DNA of 64,000 nt, taken from Arenicola marina. Taxonomy: Eukaryota > Annelida > Polychaeta > Arenicolidae. The DNA lies in assembly GCA_964019135.1 (NCBI GenBank), contig OZ025250.1, forward strand, positions 52,947,357-53,011,356. Reading direction: 5' to 3'. Made by a program: the position numbers and the translations under genes. The notes beneath the pieces are model-generated. The model searched no databases. It saw only the letters and a list, made by a program, of their open reading frames with translations, and had not been told where the DNA came from. The first letter of the stretch is position 1, and each line of letters starts with the position of its first letter. Positions 59,201 to 61,773 of the stretch are shown here, piece by piece.

Positions 59201-60062
59201 CGCCTACAAGTTCTTCTTCGAGCAGGTCAACCAGCGAGCGAAAGAGCATCGCGAACAGCGGGAGCGCTACAAGGAGCACTTCTCGCGAGAGTACAACACG
59301 GCCACGGGAGAGTATAACTTCGACGTGCCGCCATCTTTCAGCTCCTCTAACCCGCAGCCGGCCCAAGCCAGGCGCTTCCTGCGCCAGGCACAGGAGGACC
59401 TCCGGGCGGCAGACAATGACTACGAACCCCGGGAACCAGCCTACGAGTGGGTCTGCTTCAAGGCGCATCAGGTGAGTGACGTCACTGGGTGTGGGCGGCC
59501 TGGTTCCGTCACCTCTTTGGTCATATTATTTAGCGTCCGGGGCGCTTATTCGAGCAACTACGGTACCCTTTAAACCACCCGGGCGCTTATATATTCGAGC
59601 AACTACGGTCCCCTTTAAACCGCCTGAGCGCTTTTTCGAGCAACTACGGTCCCTTTAAACCGCCGTTTCGTTGTAATGCGGAGCGATTTGCAGGCCCCGG
59701 GAGGCCGAGCGCTGGAGTGCCGCTCAGTCCTACGTTAATGTCCTCTCTCACTCTCTCTCCTCCTCCCCACACAGGCCTCGGAGAAAGCATTGAAGGCCGC
59801 GCAGTTCTCGGTGGACGCCTCGACCAGCTTCAGCCACGACCTGGCTTCCCTGGCGGCCACCGTGGAGGACATGGAGCTGCGGCGCCTGGCCCTCAAGCTG
59901 CAGCGCATCGTGGGCGACAGCAACAAGCTGTACAACCCGGACCCCATCGACTTCGTCATCATCCCCCACGAGGAGTACACCAAGGAGATGGCCTGCGACG
60001 CCATCATGTGCTCCTCAGACATCCTTGAGAGGGTCAAGGAATTTGTGGACACGCGCGAGTGA
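11566..60062 (+). CDS. SACS: Sacsin orthologue, nine coding exons joined, 5' end missing
   Basis: Giant co-chaperone-like protein, at least 4750 residues here against 4579 in human sacsin. Family knowledge: sacsin is a cytoplasmic, mitochondria- and intermediate-filament-associated quality-control protein whose J domain stimulates Hsp70; loss in humans causes the ataxia ARSACS. Visible layout: repeat region 1 from residue 1 (ELIQNAEDAGA at 35, GYFGLGF at 109), repeat region 2 (ELVQNADDAGA at 1428, GRFGLGF at 1502), repeat region 3 (EMLQNADDAGA at 2484, GQYGVGF at 2556), acidic linker about 4355-4390, J domain with HPD at 4503-4505, and C-terminal HEPN about 4620-4750. All internal splice sites are GT-AG with matching phases, given one missing base near 21300. 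The start codon and any ubiquitin-like domain were not found. Where vertebrates use one giant terminal exon, this gene has several introns. Confidence 0.95.
12188..14113. repeat. 42-bp minisatellite with a perfect dyad in each unit (about 46 copies)
   Basis: The unit reads CCGTGTCCGACCTTCAGTGT, then GCGTACAGCCGTTATAACGG plus a C or G and a T or C. Units are highly similar; GGCCCC, GGGCCT and GGCCTC junctions and TCGGACC or TCTGACC variants account for most changes. Each copy has the perfect palindrome CCGTTATAACGG, extending to GCCGTTATAACGGC in many. The palindrome is two inverted TAACGG motifs, which fit the vertebrate c-Myb consensus YAACKG. Because 42 is divisible by three, long open frames exist on both strands (454 codons forward, 472 reverse). 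They encode only 14-residue repeats and are not genes. Confidence 0.97.
14160..15235. other. C-rich and G-rich low-complexity block
   Basis: This holds a poly-C run at about 14163, alternating G-rich stretches (14285-14320, 14405-14420, 14475-14555, 14735-14750) and a long C-rich stretch of CCCCACC/CTTACC type (14820-15235). No coding or mobile sequence is recognisable. It directly follows the 42-bp array. Confidence 0.75.
15794..16013 (+). mobile_element. Short inverted-repeat element with internal poly-G
   Basis: The left end, CAGGGGCGTGTGCAGGAATT, is followed by a long G run (about 15818-15832). The right end, C run then CCTAGACACGTCC, is roughly the inverted complement of the left end (GGACGTGTCTAGG against GGGGCGTGTGCAGG). 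The overall design matches the CAGGGGCGGATC elements at 35836, 37688, 44281 and 45069, but the terminal sequence differs, so it looks like a related non-autonomous family. It has no transposase. Ends are approximate. Confidence 0.5.
16049..16223 (+). mobile_element. 5'-truncated SINE, family A
   Basis: It lacks the tRNA A box and enters the family A consensus at CCCCGCTGTGGCCGTGTCTG. The body is then complete: GGATAAAGATCCCATGTC, TTACCCCCGGGGACATGG, CTCCCTTACTTCCCCCATTG and ACGCGATATAACC. The 5' truncation is typical of incomplete reverse transcription of a LINE-mobilised SINE. Confidence 0.8.
16646..16669. promoter_or_regulatory. Four perfect TGACCT direct repeats
   Basis: Four abutting TGACCT hexamers are the complement of AGGTCA, the nuclear-receptor half-site, arranged as DR0. 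Overlapping TCAAGGTCA motifs match the extended half-site bound by ERR/SF-1-type receptors. It may equally be a small hexamer microsatellite. It lies inside sacsin intron 1. Confidence 0.35.
16890..17120 (+). mobile_element. GACAC-rich dispersed repeat, copy 1
   Basis: About 230 bp, bounded by TAGGGGTCTGGAAG on the left and the inverted end GGACACTGGAACCCTA on the right. Inside are repeated GACAC/CGACA words: ACATTGACCCCCAAATTCCG, ACACTGAGGATGTGAAAAAG, CGACATCGACACAGATT and AAAAGCGACACGGAACGTCG. Other copies lie at 38594-38827, 40691-40853 and 46954-47173 (opposite strand). The short inverted ends and lack of coding sequence suggest a non-autonomous DNA transposon, but the family is not one I can name. 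Confidence 0.7.
17805..18430. repeat. 22-bp minisatellite (about 28 copies)
   Basis: The unit is AATCTGTTATACCCCACA followed by CCCC, with CACGCCCC and other minor variants; the first few copies are more diverged. The unit length is not a multiple of three, so successive units cycle through all frames and give fake 160-200 codon open frames. The array ends about 160 bases upstream of sacsin exon 2. Confidence 0.95.
18594..18710 (+). CDS. SACS: Sacsin exon 2 (ATP-binding helix of repeat region 1)
   Basis: 39 codons, phase 0 on both sides, with acceptor CCATCCTTCAG and donor CAG|GTAGGC. It starts ELIQNAEDAGAKEVKFLFD, the conserved helix of the Hsp90-like (GHKL) fold. In the family the Asn and the Asp of NAEDAG contact magnesium-ATP. 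The Glu in place of the first Asp of NADDAG also occurs in human sacsin repeat 1, so the site is not degraded. Confidence 0.93.
18711..19483 (+). other. SACS: Sacsin intron 2 (0.77 kb) with CREs near its 3' end
   Basis: AT-rich with no repeat array. Two full TGACGTCA sites (19402-19409 and 19464-19471) sit in the last 82 bases before the acceptor TTTCCATAG, together with ATTACGTCA and CACGTG motifs. Nothing else is recognisable. Confidence 0.7.
19484..19631 (+). CDS. SACS: Sacsin exon 3 (G-loop of repeat region 1)
   Basis: It begins GPALYAYNDG, the conserved strand after the ATP-binding helix, and ends with the glycine loop VGYFGLGFKSVFHVT. The acceptor is TTTCCATAG and the donor ACAG|GTAATA. 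It ends with one base of a codon (phase 1) that is completed as Asp by exon 4, giving VTDMP as in the family (human ITDVP). Confidence 0.93.
19697..19920. repeat. 19-bp AT-rich minisatellite (about 10 copies)
   Basis: The central units read AAATTTGTTATACAAATGC or CGATTTGTTATACAAATAT. Flanking copies are more decayed (GTTATACAAATGTTAAAATT and similar). Each unit carries an ATTTGTTATACAAAT near-palindrome. The TGTTATAC core is also the core of the unrelated-looking 22-bp array in intron 1. Confidence 0.85.
20088..20165 (+). mobile_element. tRNA-like SINE head, family B
   Basis: It has an A-box-like CCCAGTTGGTAAGCAGGCTC, then GTAGATCAACAAGTCGTGGG and the B box GGTTCGAGGCCTGG. A related head (TTAGCTCAGTTGGTAAGCAG, AGATCAACAGGTCACGTG) lies on the minus strand at 30885-31045. 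No body can be matched here with confidence. It is too diverged to be a tRNA gene. Confidence 0.5.
20461..22082 (+). CDS. SACS: Sacsin exon 4 (repeat region 1), with a one-base frameshift
   Basis: The acceptor is ATATCCGCAG and the donor CGAG|GTAGGT. It continues D-MPFIMSGERVGVIDPHQKF and reaches the conserved FCFLPLP...GLPVHVNGFFALN. At about 21297-21303 the frame breaks inside TTGAACAAAACCGG. The downstream frame resumes at once with NRKYIKWPSSGYQSRDELMD, collinear with the human protein (NRRSIKW). One extra A would give LNKNRKY, and with it every later exon phase agrees. No intron can explain the break. A consensus error in the A run is more likely than a null allele, since all other exons are intact. 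In the raw frame a stop falls at 21354-21356. Confidence 0.92.
24366..26787. repeat. 28-bp minisatellite with higher-order duplications (about 86 copies)
   Basis: The unit is TATATCTGCCCTATCTCACC followed by an eight-base variable part such as GCCCCCTG, GTCCCCTG or ACCCTCAG. A few units have an eight-base insertion (CTATCTCGATCTCACC). Blocks of ordered variants are copied: CGCCCCTCTG at 24499 recurs at 25011 (512 bases), and the odd variant block with CATACAGATTTCCCTGATTT near 25561 recurs near 26270 (709 bases). The 28-base unit cycles through all frames with few stops. The resulting open frame of 664 codons encodes only ISALSHR, VYLPYLT and YICPISP words and is not a gene. Confidence 0.97.
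27050..27120 (+). mobile_element. tRNA-like fragment (possible old SINE)
   Basis: GGTTGCGGGTTCCAACCCC resembles a tRNA T-arm and B box, and is preceded by an A-box-like AAAATTAGCGTATGGGGGAA. The structure is weak and no body matches the other SINEs, so this is a tentative relic. Confidence 0.3.
27563..29632 (+). CDS. SACS: Sacsin exon 5 (C-terminal part of repeat region 1)
   Basis: Phase 1 in and out, with acceptor GTTGCTAG and donor CAAG|GTGAGT. 690 codons run from G-YTQLRPLNPDSLADLLMK to LLDCTYCDQEWMRQ. Collinear human features include TQLQLLNPERFARL at the start and ECCYCDI at the end. GC content is much higher than in the flanking introns. The last 34 bases and the donor are duplicated 114 bases downstream (29713-29764). 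Confidence 0.95.
29599..29764 (+). repeat. SACS: Duplicated exon end with splice donor (52 bp, two copies)
   Basis: 29599-29650 and 29713-29764 are identical except for one base (GAGGCAAGG against GAGGCCAGG). The copy includes the last 34 coding bases of exon 5, the donor GTGAGT and 12 more intron bases. The sequence between the copies is T/A-rich. Reading through to the second donor would meet a TGA just after the first donor, so its use would truncate the protein. Confidence 0.93.
30488..30725 (+). mobile_element. tRNA-derived SINE, family C
   Basis: The head has GGGCTAGCTCAAGCGGCCGG and a clean B box GGTTCGAGTC, followed by GTGCAGGATAAAGATCGC, GGCTACTCCCTGAGACATGG and CTCCTTTC, ending AACCAATCAAC. 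The body is parallel to family A (same order of GATAAAGATC, then the CATGGCTCC block) but clearly diverged. A second copy of this type is at 38835-39065. Confidence 0.7.
30885..31045 (-). mobile_element. tRNA-derived SINE, family B (reverse)
   Basis: Read on the minus strand: GGCTCCATGGTTAGCTCAGT, TGGTAAGCAGCCTGAGCGG, AGATCAACAGGTCACGTG and a TTCGCGCCCAGG B box, then CATGTATGTTTCATCCAACC and CACTTTCCCGGGAGGTTTC. It abuts the family A SINE at 31070-31314 in the same orientation, so one may have inserted next to or into the other's tail. Confidence 0.65.
31070..31314 (-). mobile_element. tRNA-derived SINE, family A (reverse)
   Basis: A full-length copy on the minus strand: GGGGCCGTCTCGATAGCTCA head, GTGCCTAACGGCACGTGG-type block, GGTGGTTCGAGCCACGATGG B-box region, GGTCGCAGGATAAAGATCCC, GGGGTCACCCCCGGGGACAT and CTCCCTTCCTTCTCCCATTG, ending near the ATATGACCAAACGCGTCC block. 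Confidence 0.85.
31505..31532. repeat. TCTAG pentamer microsatellite
   Basis: Four to five uninterrupted AGTCT/TCTAG pentamers followed by CTAGAC. It is short and of no evident function. Confidence 0.8.
31835..32330 (+). repeat. Long CT-rich (TCTC/TGTC) low-complexity tract
   Basis: Nearly 500 bases of pyrimidine-rich imperfect TCTC, TCTG and TCACTC repeats, including a pure (TGTC) run and (CT) run around 32212-32250. The open frames through it encode only Ser/Leu-rich low-complexity peptides and are not genes. Confidence 0.85.
33031..33354. repeat. 21-bp minisatellite (about 15 copies)
   Basis: The unit is AGTGATGACGATTTGACGCG plus C (or CAC and CCC variants). Because 21 is divisible by three, three or more frames stay open. 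The forward frame reads as heptads DDLTRSD/DDLTHSD and the reverse as VITARQI or ASNRHHC. No start context, splice sites or conservation argue for coding. Each unit has TGACG motifs on both sides of the junction. Confidence 0.93.
34169..34469 (-). mobile_element. MITE with TA target duplication (301 bp)
   Basis: Terminal inverted repeats are CACGACTTCGCAATTAT on the left and, inverted on the right, AACGACTTTGCAAATCAT. TA lies directly outside both ends (34167-34168 and 34470-34471). Internal blocks match the copy at 40250-40493 in reverse orientation, including GGCGCC, TGCAATGCATG and the CTTTTTCCAAGATGGCG end. TA flanks and short inverted ends are the hallmark of Tc1/mariner-type non-autonomous elements. 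No transposase is present. Confidence 0.85.
34574..34927. repeat. Inverted repeat (fold-back), arms about 90 bp
   Basis: 34574-34663 and 34840-34927 are inverted copies with about ten mismatches. Shared pieces are GAGCCAGGCAGCATTTGCTG, TCTTTGCG(A/G)TGTTGCAGCG and TTACCAGGCC(C/T)GTCTC. The loop is about 176 bases. It could be a fold-back transposon, or two inverted insertions of one short element. No matching copies were seen elsewhere in the window. Confidence 0.85.
35136..35389 (+). mobile_element. tRNA-derived SINE, family A, with target-site duplication
   Basis: The best-preserved copy in the window. Head: GCCGATAGCTCAGTGGGTTA (A box) and GGTGGTTCGCGCCCC (B box). Body: GGTCGCAGGATAAAGATCCC, TTACCCCCAGGGACATGGC, CTCCCTTCCTTCTCTCATTG and ACGCGATATGACC. 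The direct repeat GGTGACCG flanks it at 35128-35135 and 35390-35397, as expected of LINE-mediated retroposition. Confidence 0.9.
35836..36139. mobile_element. CAGKGGCGGATC inverted-repeat element (hAT-like), 304 bp
   Basis: Terminal inverted repeats are CAGTGGCGGATCTA on the left and TAGATCCGCCCCTG on the right, with G- and C-runs and repeated AAGTTTTCAGAGAGCA-type blocks inside. The same ends occur at 37688-37847, 44281-44467 and 45069-45292. The flanks share TCTG. It has no coding capacity. CAG-initial inverted ends and short duplications suggest hAT superfamily derivatives, which is inference. Confidence 0.8.
36851..36951 (+). promoter_or_regulatory. Compact promoter-like block followed by a splice donor
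   Basis: In order on the plus strand: GCCAAT (36851-36856), TATAAAAG (36881-36888), E-box CACGTG (36889-36894), full CRE TGACGTCA (36911-36918) about 30 bases after the TATA, then a strong donor G|GTAAGTG at 36945/36946. This would give a first exon of about 35 bases with no ATG. It lies in sacsin intron 5, same strand, 12 kb before the giant exon. It could start a shorter sacsin transcript carrying repeats 2-3, J and HEPN, or an unrelated RNA. No transcript evidence is available. Confidence 0.45.
37351..38150 (+). repeat. Pair of diverged direct repeats about 80-90 bp
   Basis: 37351-37430 and 38063-38150 share GGATTTCTTCGT(A/G)ACGTCAC, GTGATGGAAT, GTATCCAGGCAA and TGTTACC(G/A)TGGAC, and end near TATGGC. 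They are 712 bases apart in the same orientation with a CAGGGGCGGATC element between them. They are probably two fragments of one dispersed repeat; no ends can be defined. Confidence 0.7.
37688..37847. mobile_element. CAGGGGCGGATC inverted-repeat element (hAT-like), 160 bp
   Basis: The left end is CAGGGGCGGATCTAGGAATT and the right end CCTAGATCCGCCCCTG; both are flanked by the 5-bp direct repeat CTCGT. The inside is G-rich on the left and has a poly-G and poly-C run on the right. It is a short non-autonomous element of the family seen at 35836, 44281 and 45069. Confidence 0.85.
38594..38827 (+). mobile_element. GACAC-rich dispersed repeat, copy 2
   Basis: Same layout as 16890-17120: GAGGGGTCTGGGAGTGG start, ACATTGACCCCCAAATTCCG, ACACTGAGGATCTGAAAATT, CGACATCGACATAGATTTT and AAAGCGACACGGAAGATCG, then CACTGGACACTTGACC running into a poly-C tract and a CTTTCAGACCCCTC end. 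The poly-C insertion near the right end is specific to this copy. Confidence 0.7.
38835..39065 (+). mobile_element. tRNA-derived SINE, family C
   Basis: Diverged head with TATTGGCTAGCGCGCTCGGC and TGTGCGAATC, then a body ordered like the other SINEs: TTGCAGCATAAATAGC, GTAACCCCCGGGACATGGC, CTGGCTCTTCC and CATATAAGCTCC, ending AAGCCAACCAACCAACC. Assignment to the 30488 family is by overall order and the CATGGCTC block. Confidence 0.55.
40250..40493 (+). mobile_element. MITE with TA target duplication (244 bp)
   Basis: Starts GACGACTTCGTAAATCG after TA (40248-40249) and ends ATTGCGAAGTCGTG before TA (40494-40495). Internal blocks CAGATTAATCCACTGTGAGG, CGCCACTGCATGTGCAATAC and CACGCTTTTTCCAAGATGGC are shared with 34169-34469 (inverted) and, in part, 5991-6250. 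It is shorter than the 34169 copy because of an internal deletion. Confidence 0.85.
40691..40853 (+). mobile_element. GACAC-rich dispersed repeat, copy 3
   Basis: A left-truncated copy that enters at GTCATTCGACATTGACCCCT and continues ACACTGAGTATCTGAAAAAG, TGACACCGGCACAGATTT, ACTGAGCTTATCCGAAAAGC and GACACGGAATGTCGTG, ending CTTCCAGACCCCTA. Its right end resembles the left end of copy 1 inverted, which supports inverted termini for this family. Confidence 0.65.
41045..41445. other. G-rich low-complexity block
   Basis: A G run of about 17 at 41045-41061 and another G-rich patch lead into 41220-41445, which is made of imperfect GACGGGGAGG, GGTGATGGGGA and GGGTGACGG repeats with a G run near 41364. 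It has high quadruplex potential. No gene is seen. Confidence 0.75.
42000..42770. other. G- then C-rich low-complexity block
   Basis: A G run near 42080-42098 is followed from 42190 by CCCCACCC/CTCCCC-rich sequence, with short direct repeats such as CACTCACCCCTTACC near 42520-42560 and C runs at about 42566 and 42715. It has no recognisable element. Confidence 0.75.
43510..43562 (+). promoter_or_regulatory. CRE plus two CCAAT motifs and a TATA-like box
   Basis: TGACGTCA (43510-43517), inverted CCAAT as ATTGG (43522-43526), CCAAT (43540-43544) and a weak TATA-like GATATTAAAG (43553-43562) lie within 53 bases. No splice donor or exon can be assigned downstream. It is a possible second internal promoter or enhancer in sacsin intron 5. 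Confidence 0.25.
44281..44467. mobile_element. CAGGGGCGGATT inverted-repeat element (hAT-like)
   Basis: Left end CAGGGGCGGATTTGAATTTG and right end CCTAGATCCGCCCC. Internal GGGGGTGCTCTCTGAAAACTTG-type phrases (in pieces GGGTGCTCTC and TGAAAACTTG) are shared with 37688-37847. A G run of about 12 lies near the right end. Confidence 0.8.
45069..45292. mobile_element. CARGGGCGGATC inverted-repeat element (hAT-like), 224 bp
   Basis: Left end CAAGGGCGGATCCAGG and right end CCTGGATCCGCTCCTG, flanked on both sides by the 5-bp direct repeat ATAAT (45064-45068 and 45293-45297). C runs at about 45108-45118 and 45225-45240. It has no coding sequence. Confidence 0.85.
45925..46075. repeat. C-rich short tandem repeat (about 34-bp unit)
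   Basis: Three to four imperfect copies of a unit around CACACCCTCCCGCCCCACCC followed by CAAAAC(A/G)G or similar. On the minus strand each copy has a GGGGCGGG GC box. No gene is supported. Confidence 0.7.
46840..46912 (-). mobile_element. tRNA-like fragment
   Basis: On the minus strand GAAGCCAGTTAGCTCAGTCG then GTGGGACATTTGACTGTCC has a good A box. The B-box position reads TCGTAGGGTTTTTTACC, which is degenerate, so a functional tRNA is unlikely. It lies next to a GACAC repeat copy. Confidence 0.45.
46954..47173 (-). mobile_element. GACAC-rich dispersed repeat, copy 4 (reverse)
   Basis: Inverted relative to the other copies. It starts TAGGGGTCCAGTGTCC, includes CGTTCCGTGTCGCTTTTTGG, TCTGTGTCGATGTCGC and CAGTGTCGGAATTTGGGGGT, and ends CCCCTTCCAGACCCCTTA. 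It is full length by comparison with 16890-17120. Confidence 0.75.
47640..47760. other. C-rich tract
   Basis: CCCCTCC-rich sequence with C runs at about 47697-47708, flanked by G runs near 47293, 47436 and 47890. Low complexity; the open frame across it encodes Pro-rich artefact. Confidence 0.7.
48898..56819 (+). CDS. SACS: Sacsin giant exon 6 (repeat regions 2 and 3)
   Basis: 7.9 kb, 2641 codons (residues 1354-3994), entered at phase 1 after TGTTTGTTTGCAG and left at phase 0 with GAG|GTAAGA. It carries two more Hsp90-like ATP folds: ELVQNADDAGA (1428) with GPAIWAYND and GRFGLGFNAVYNLTD (1502), and EMLQNADDAGA (2484) with GPALCVYND and GQYGVGFNCVYNLTD (2556). Both repeats have the FLPLP...GLPIHIN or ELPVHVN block, followed by SNRRYL in repeat 2 and HEARRNLW in repeat 3. 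Key Asn, Asp and Gly residues are intact. Low-complexity inserts are a Gly-rich EGGGGGE near 54430 and a Gly/Ser stretch near 55970-56010. The whole length is open, with strong GC bias. Confidence 0.97.
56820..57008 (+). other. SACS: Sacsin intron 6 (189 bp) made largely of short repeats
   Basis: The donor GTAAGA begins a (TAAGA)n run (56820-56843). The 3' half (56920-57005) is built from TTTGACTAACTTTGA-like words, giving several CTAAC or TTAAC motifs that resemble branch-point sequences. The acceptor is TTTGATTAG. Confidence 0.9.
57009..58045 (+). CDS. SACS: Sacsin exon 7 (linker between repeat region 3 and J domain)
   Basis: 345 codons plus two bases, phase 0 in, phase 2 out (GGACG|GTGGGT). 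Starts VLEETSRPAIGSSF and contains the family motif FEPGEYVGYELDD near 57600 (human YPGEYVGYLVD), VYSVIIEKI, and YRVNVGEDRKSAIALITDLY before a Ser-rich and Lys-rich tail (KKRKGRKKNENG). The surrounding helical region GVVRVIKHEHRR matches human GLIRIMKHEND. Confidence 0.95.
58046..58525 (+). other. SACS: Sacsin intron 7 (480 bp)
   Basis: AT-rich intron beginning GTGGGT and ending TTTTTGCCGACAG. I see no repeat or element in it. Confidence 0.9.
58526..59471 (+). CDS. SACS: Sacsin exon 8 (acidic linker, J domain, start of HEPN)
   Basis: Entered with one base completing an Arg codon and left at phase 0 (CAT CAG|GTGAGT). First an acidic, Glu/Asp-rich stretch of about 35 residues (58610-58735), then Pro/Gly-rich linker, then the J domain: MEEAWTLPIPQRKKIIKRLL, KWHPDKN with HPD at 59013-59021, and IQAEIERLD. 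The HPD triad is what stimulates Hsp70 ATPase in J proteins. The exon ends in the HEPN start: QARRFLRQAQEDLRAADND and YEWVCFKAHQ, matching human ARRWLRQARANFSAARND and EWVCFKCY. Confidence 0.96.
59472..59774 (+). other. SACS: Sacsin intron 8 (303 bp) with a triplicated segment
   Basis: It has donor GTGAGTGACGTCAC, so a full CRE overlaps the donor, and acceptor CTCCCCACACAG. 59541-59664 holds three diverged copies of GCGCTTATTCGAGCAACTAC followed by GGTACCCTTTAAACC, about 40-45 bases each. Confidence 0.9.
59775..60062 (+). CDS. SACS: Sacsin exon 9 (end of HEPN domain, stop)
   Basis: 95 codons and TGA at 60060-60062. It begins ASEKALKAAQFSVDAS and ends ERVKEFVDTRE. It completes the C-terminal HEPN helical bundle, which in human sacsin dimerises and binds nucleotides. 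VEDMELRRLALKL aligns with human TNDVHTLEAYG in position only; NPDPIDFVIIPHEEYTKEMA covers the region of human PFPQIPNDRFTSEVA. Confidence 0.93.
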   Translation, partial: ASEKALKAAQFSVDASTSFSHDLASLAATVEDMELRRLALKLQRIVGDSNKLYNPDPIDFVIIPHEEYTKEMACDAIMCSSDILERVKEFVDTRE

Positions 60063-60206
60063 TTTACATCATATATAGGCTATATAGACATGAATATGTA
60101 TGTATAATATAGATATAGAAATTATACATGAATGTGTATGTCTAATATAGATATAAATATTATACATAAATACATATGTATAATATATATCTATTATGTA
60201 TATATA

Positions 60207-60399
60207 AATAAATCAATATATATTATGTATGTAAAAATTATATTTAAATACATATATATTATGTATATATAACTTATATTAAAATATATATTATTTATAT
60301 ATATATTTATATATTATATATATATGTTATGCATATATATAGTTATATCTGAAGTTGCTTTTCTTTTTATGACTAGCAGATATAGATATATCGAATAAA
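60207..60399 (+). promoter_or_regulatory. SACS: Candidate polyadenylation signals of sacsin
   Basis: AATAAA occurs at 60207-60212 and 60394-60399, 145 and 332 bases after the stop codon, within a TA-rich 3' region. The surrounding sequence is so AT-rich that chance occurrence is plausible. No GT-rich downstream element stands out. Confidence 0.45.
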
Positions 60400-60977
60400 T
60401 ATATATATAGAGTGAACGAAAGAAAGAGCGAAGTAAACAGAAGGAAGGGGGAAGATGGGCCAAAGTGCAATGTATGGGACCAAAGTAGAGCGGCGGTCAC
60501 CGTTTGTGGAACGAATGATATGAGCATTTCTCATGATTGCTTACGGTGGGTGGTGTGTCCCAACCATTGGCAGTTTTATTCTTGCAAAGCATTCTTTTGT
60601 GGTGGAGAAAAGTAGGTAGTATCTACTACACATATCTTCGCTTCATCTCGTAGTCGGATGGGGTAGATGCGTTGTTTTGTGTATGCGACCTGGTGTGGAT
60701 TGTATCACCGATGTGTCGTTGATATTTCGAACTTTATTTCGTTCGTGCTCTGGTAACTGTGGTAACTATAGTAACTGTGGTAACTATGGTGTACTTTCGT
60801 CGGGGAAAATCATGAAACCCTCGTTTTAAATCCATTGCTATATAGATATATGATGCATTAGTATAAATATAATGTTGTTTAAATCTAGAGAAGGCCAAGG
60901 TGAATATTGAAGGTGAATCATGGTCAGATAATAAATCTGTGGATTATTTGCTATTTGACTGCAGAACGAGGTGAAGG

Positions 60978-61339
60978 ACCATTAATGGCACTACGTGTGA
61001 TGACCATTATTGGCACTACGTGTGATGACCATTAATGGCACTACGTGTGATGACCATTAATGGCACTACGTGTGATGACCATTAATGGCACTACGTGTGA
61101 TGACCATTAATGGCACTACGTGTGATGACCATTAATGGCACTGCGTGTGATGACCATTAATGGCACTACGTGTGATGACCATTAATGGCACTACGTGTGA
61201 TGACCATTAATGGCACTACGTGTGATGACCATTAATGGCACTACGTGTGATGACCATTAATGGCACTACGTGTGATGACCATTAATGGCACTACGTGTGA
61301 TGACCATTAATGGCGCTACGTGTGATGACCATTAATGGA
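60978..61339. repeat. 25-bp minisatellite (about 14 copies) with palindrome
   Basis: The unit is CCATTAATGGCACTACGTGT plus GATGA. Copies are almost identical; single variants are CCATTATTGG near 61013, ACTGCGTG near 61140 and GGCGCTACG near 61313. Each unit has the perfect palindrome CCATTAATGG, with a homeodomain-like TAAT core. It lies 0.9 kb after the sacsin stop codon. Confidence 0.97.
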
Positions 61340-61684
61340 CGAGTTGTAACGAACAAACGATATGCATGATATTACAGTATATTATTATATATGTACAGTG
61401 TCCGGTCAGCAGTTTATAATGGGTTGTGACTCTTATTTTTGCTGTTAACAGTTTTTTTATGACGTGTCATTTTGTAAGGTTAAATATTTTTATATTCAGT
61501 TTGATCCATTGAAACTCAATTGGTTGGCGAGGATTCAAGACTAAATCATATGAAGCAACGTCACTCATTATACTATACACTGGCGTTAAAGTCTGTGCTT
61601 GTTCGTACCGTTGCGAATGATCTTTTATCTGATTGGTTTATAATTTTGCACACGAATGTCTTCCATTTGTTGACATTCTATTGA

Positions 61685-61773
61685 TGACGTCATAACAAAG
61701 CCGTTGGCATAGTTTGTTTGTTATGATGATTATAATGACATGACGTCATAATAAACAATGCATCGTGACGTCA
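61685..61773. promoter_or_regulatory. Cluster of three full CRE sites
   Basis: TGACGTCA occurs at 61685-61692, 61741-61748 and 61766-61773, all followed by TA or AT. This is the palindromic site bound by CREB/ATF-type bZIP proteins. It could act for sacsin from downstream or for a gene on the other strand. No transcript evidence exists. Confidence 0.4.
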
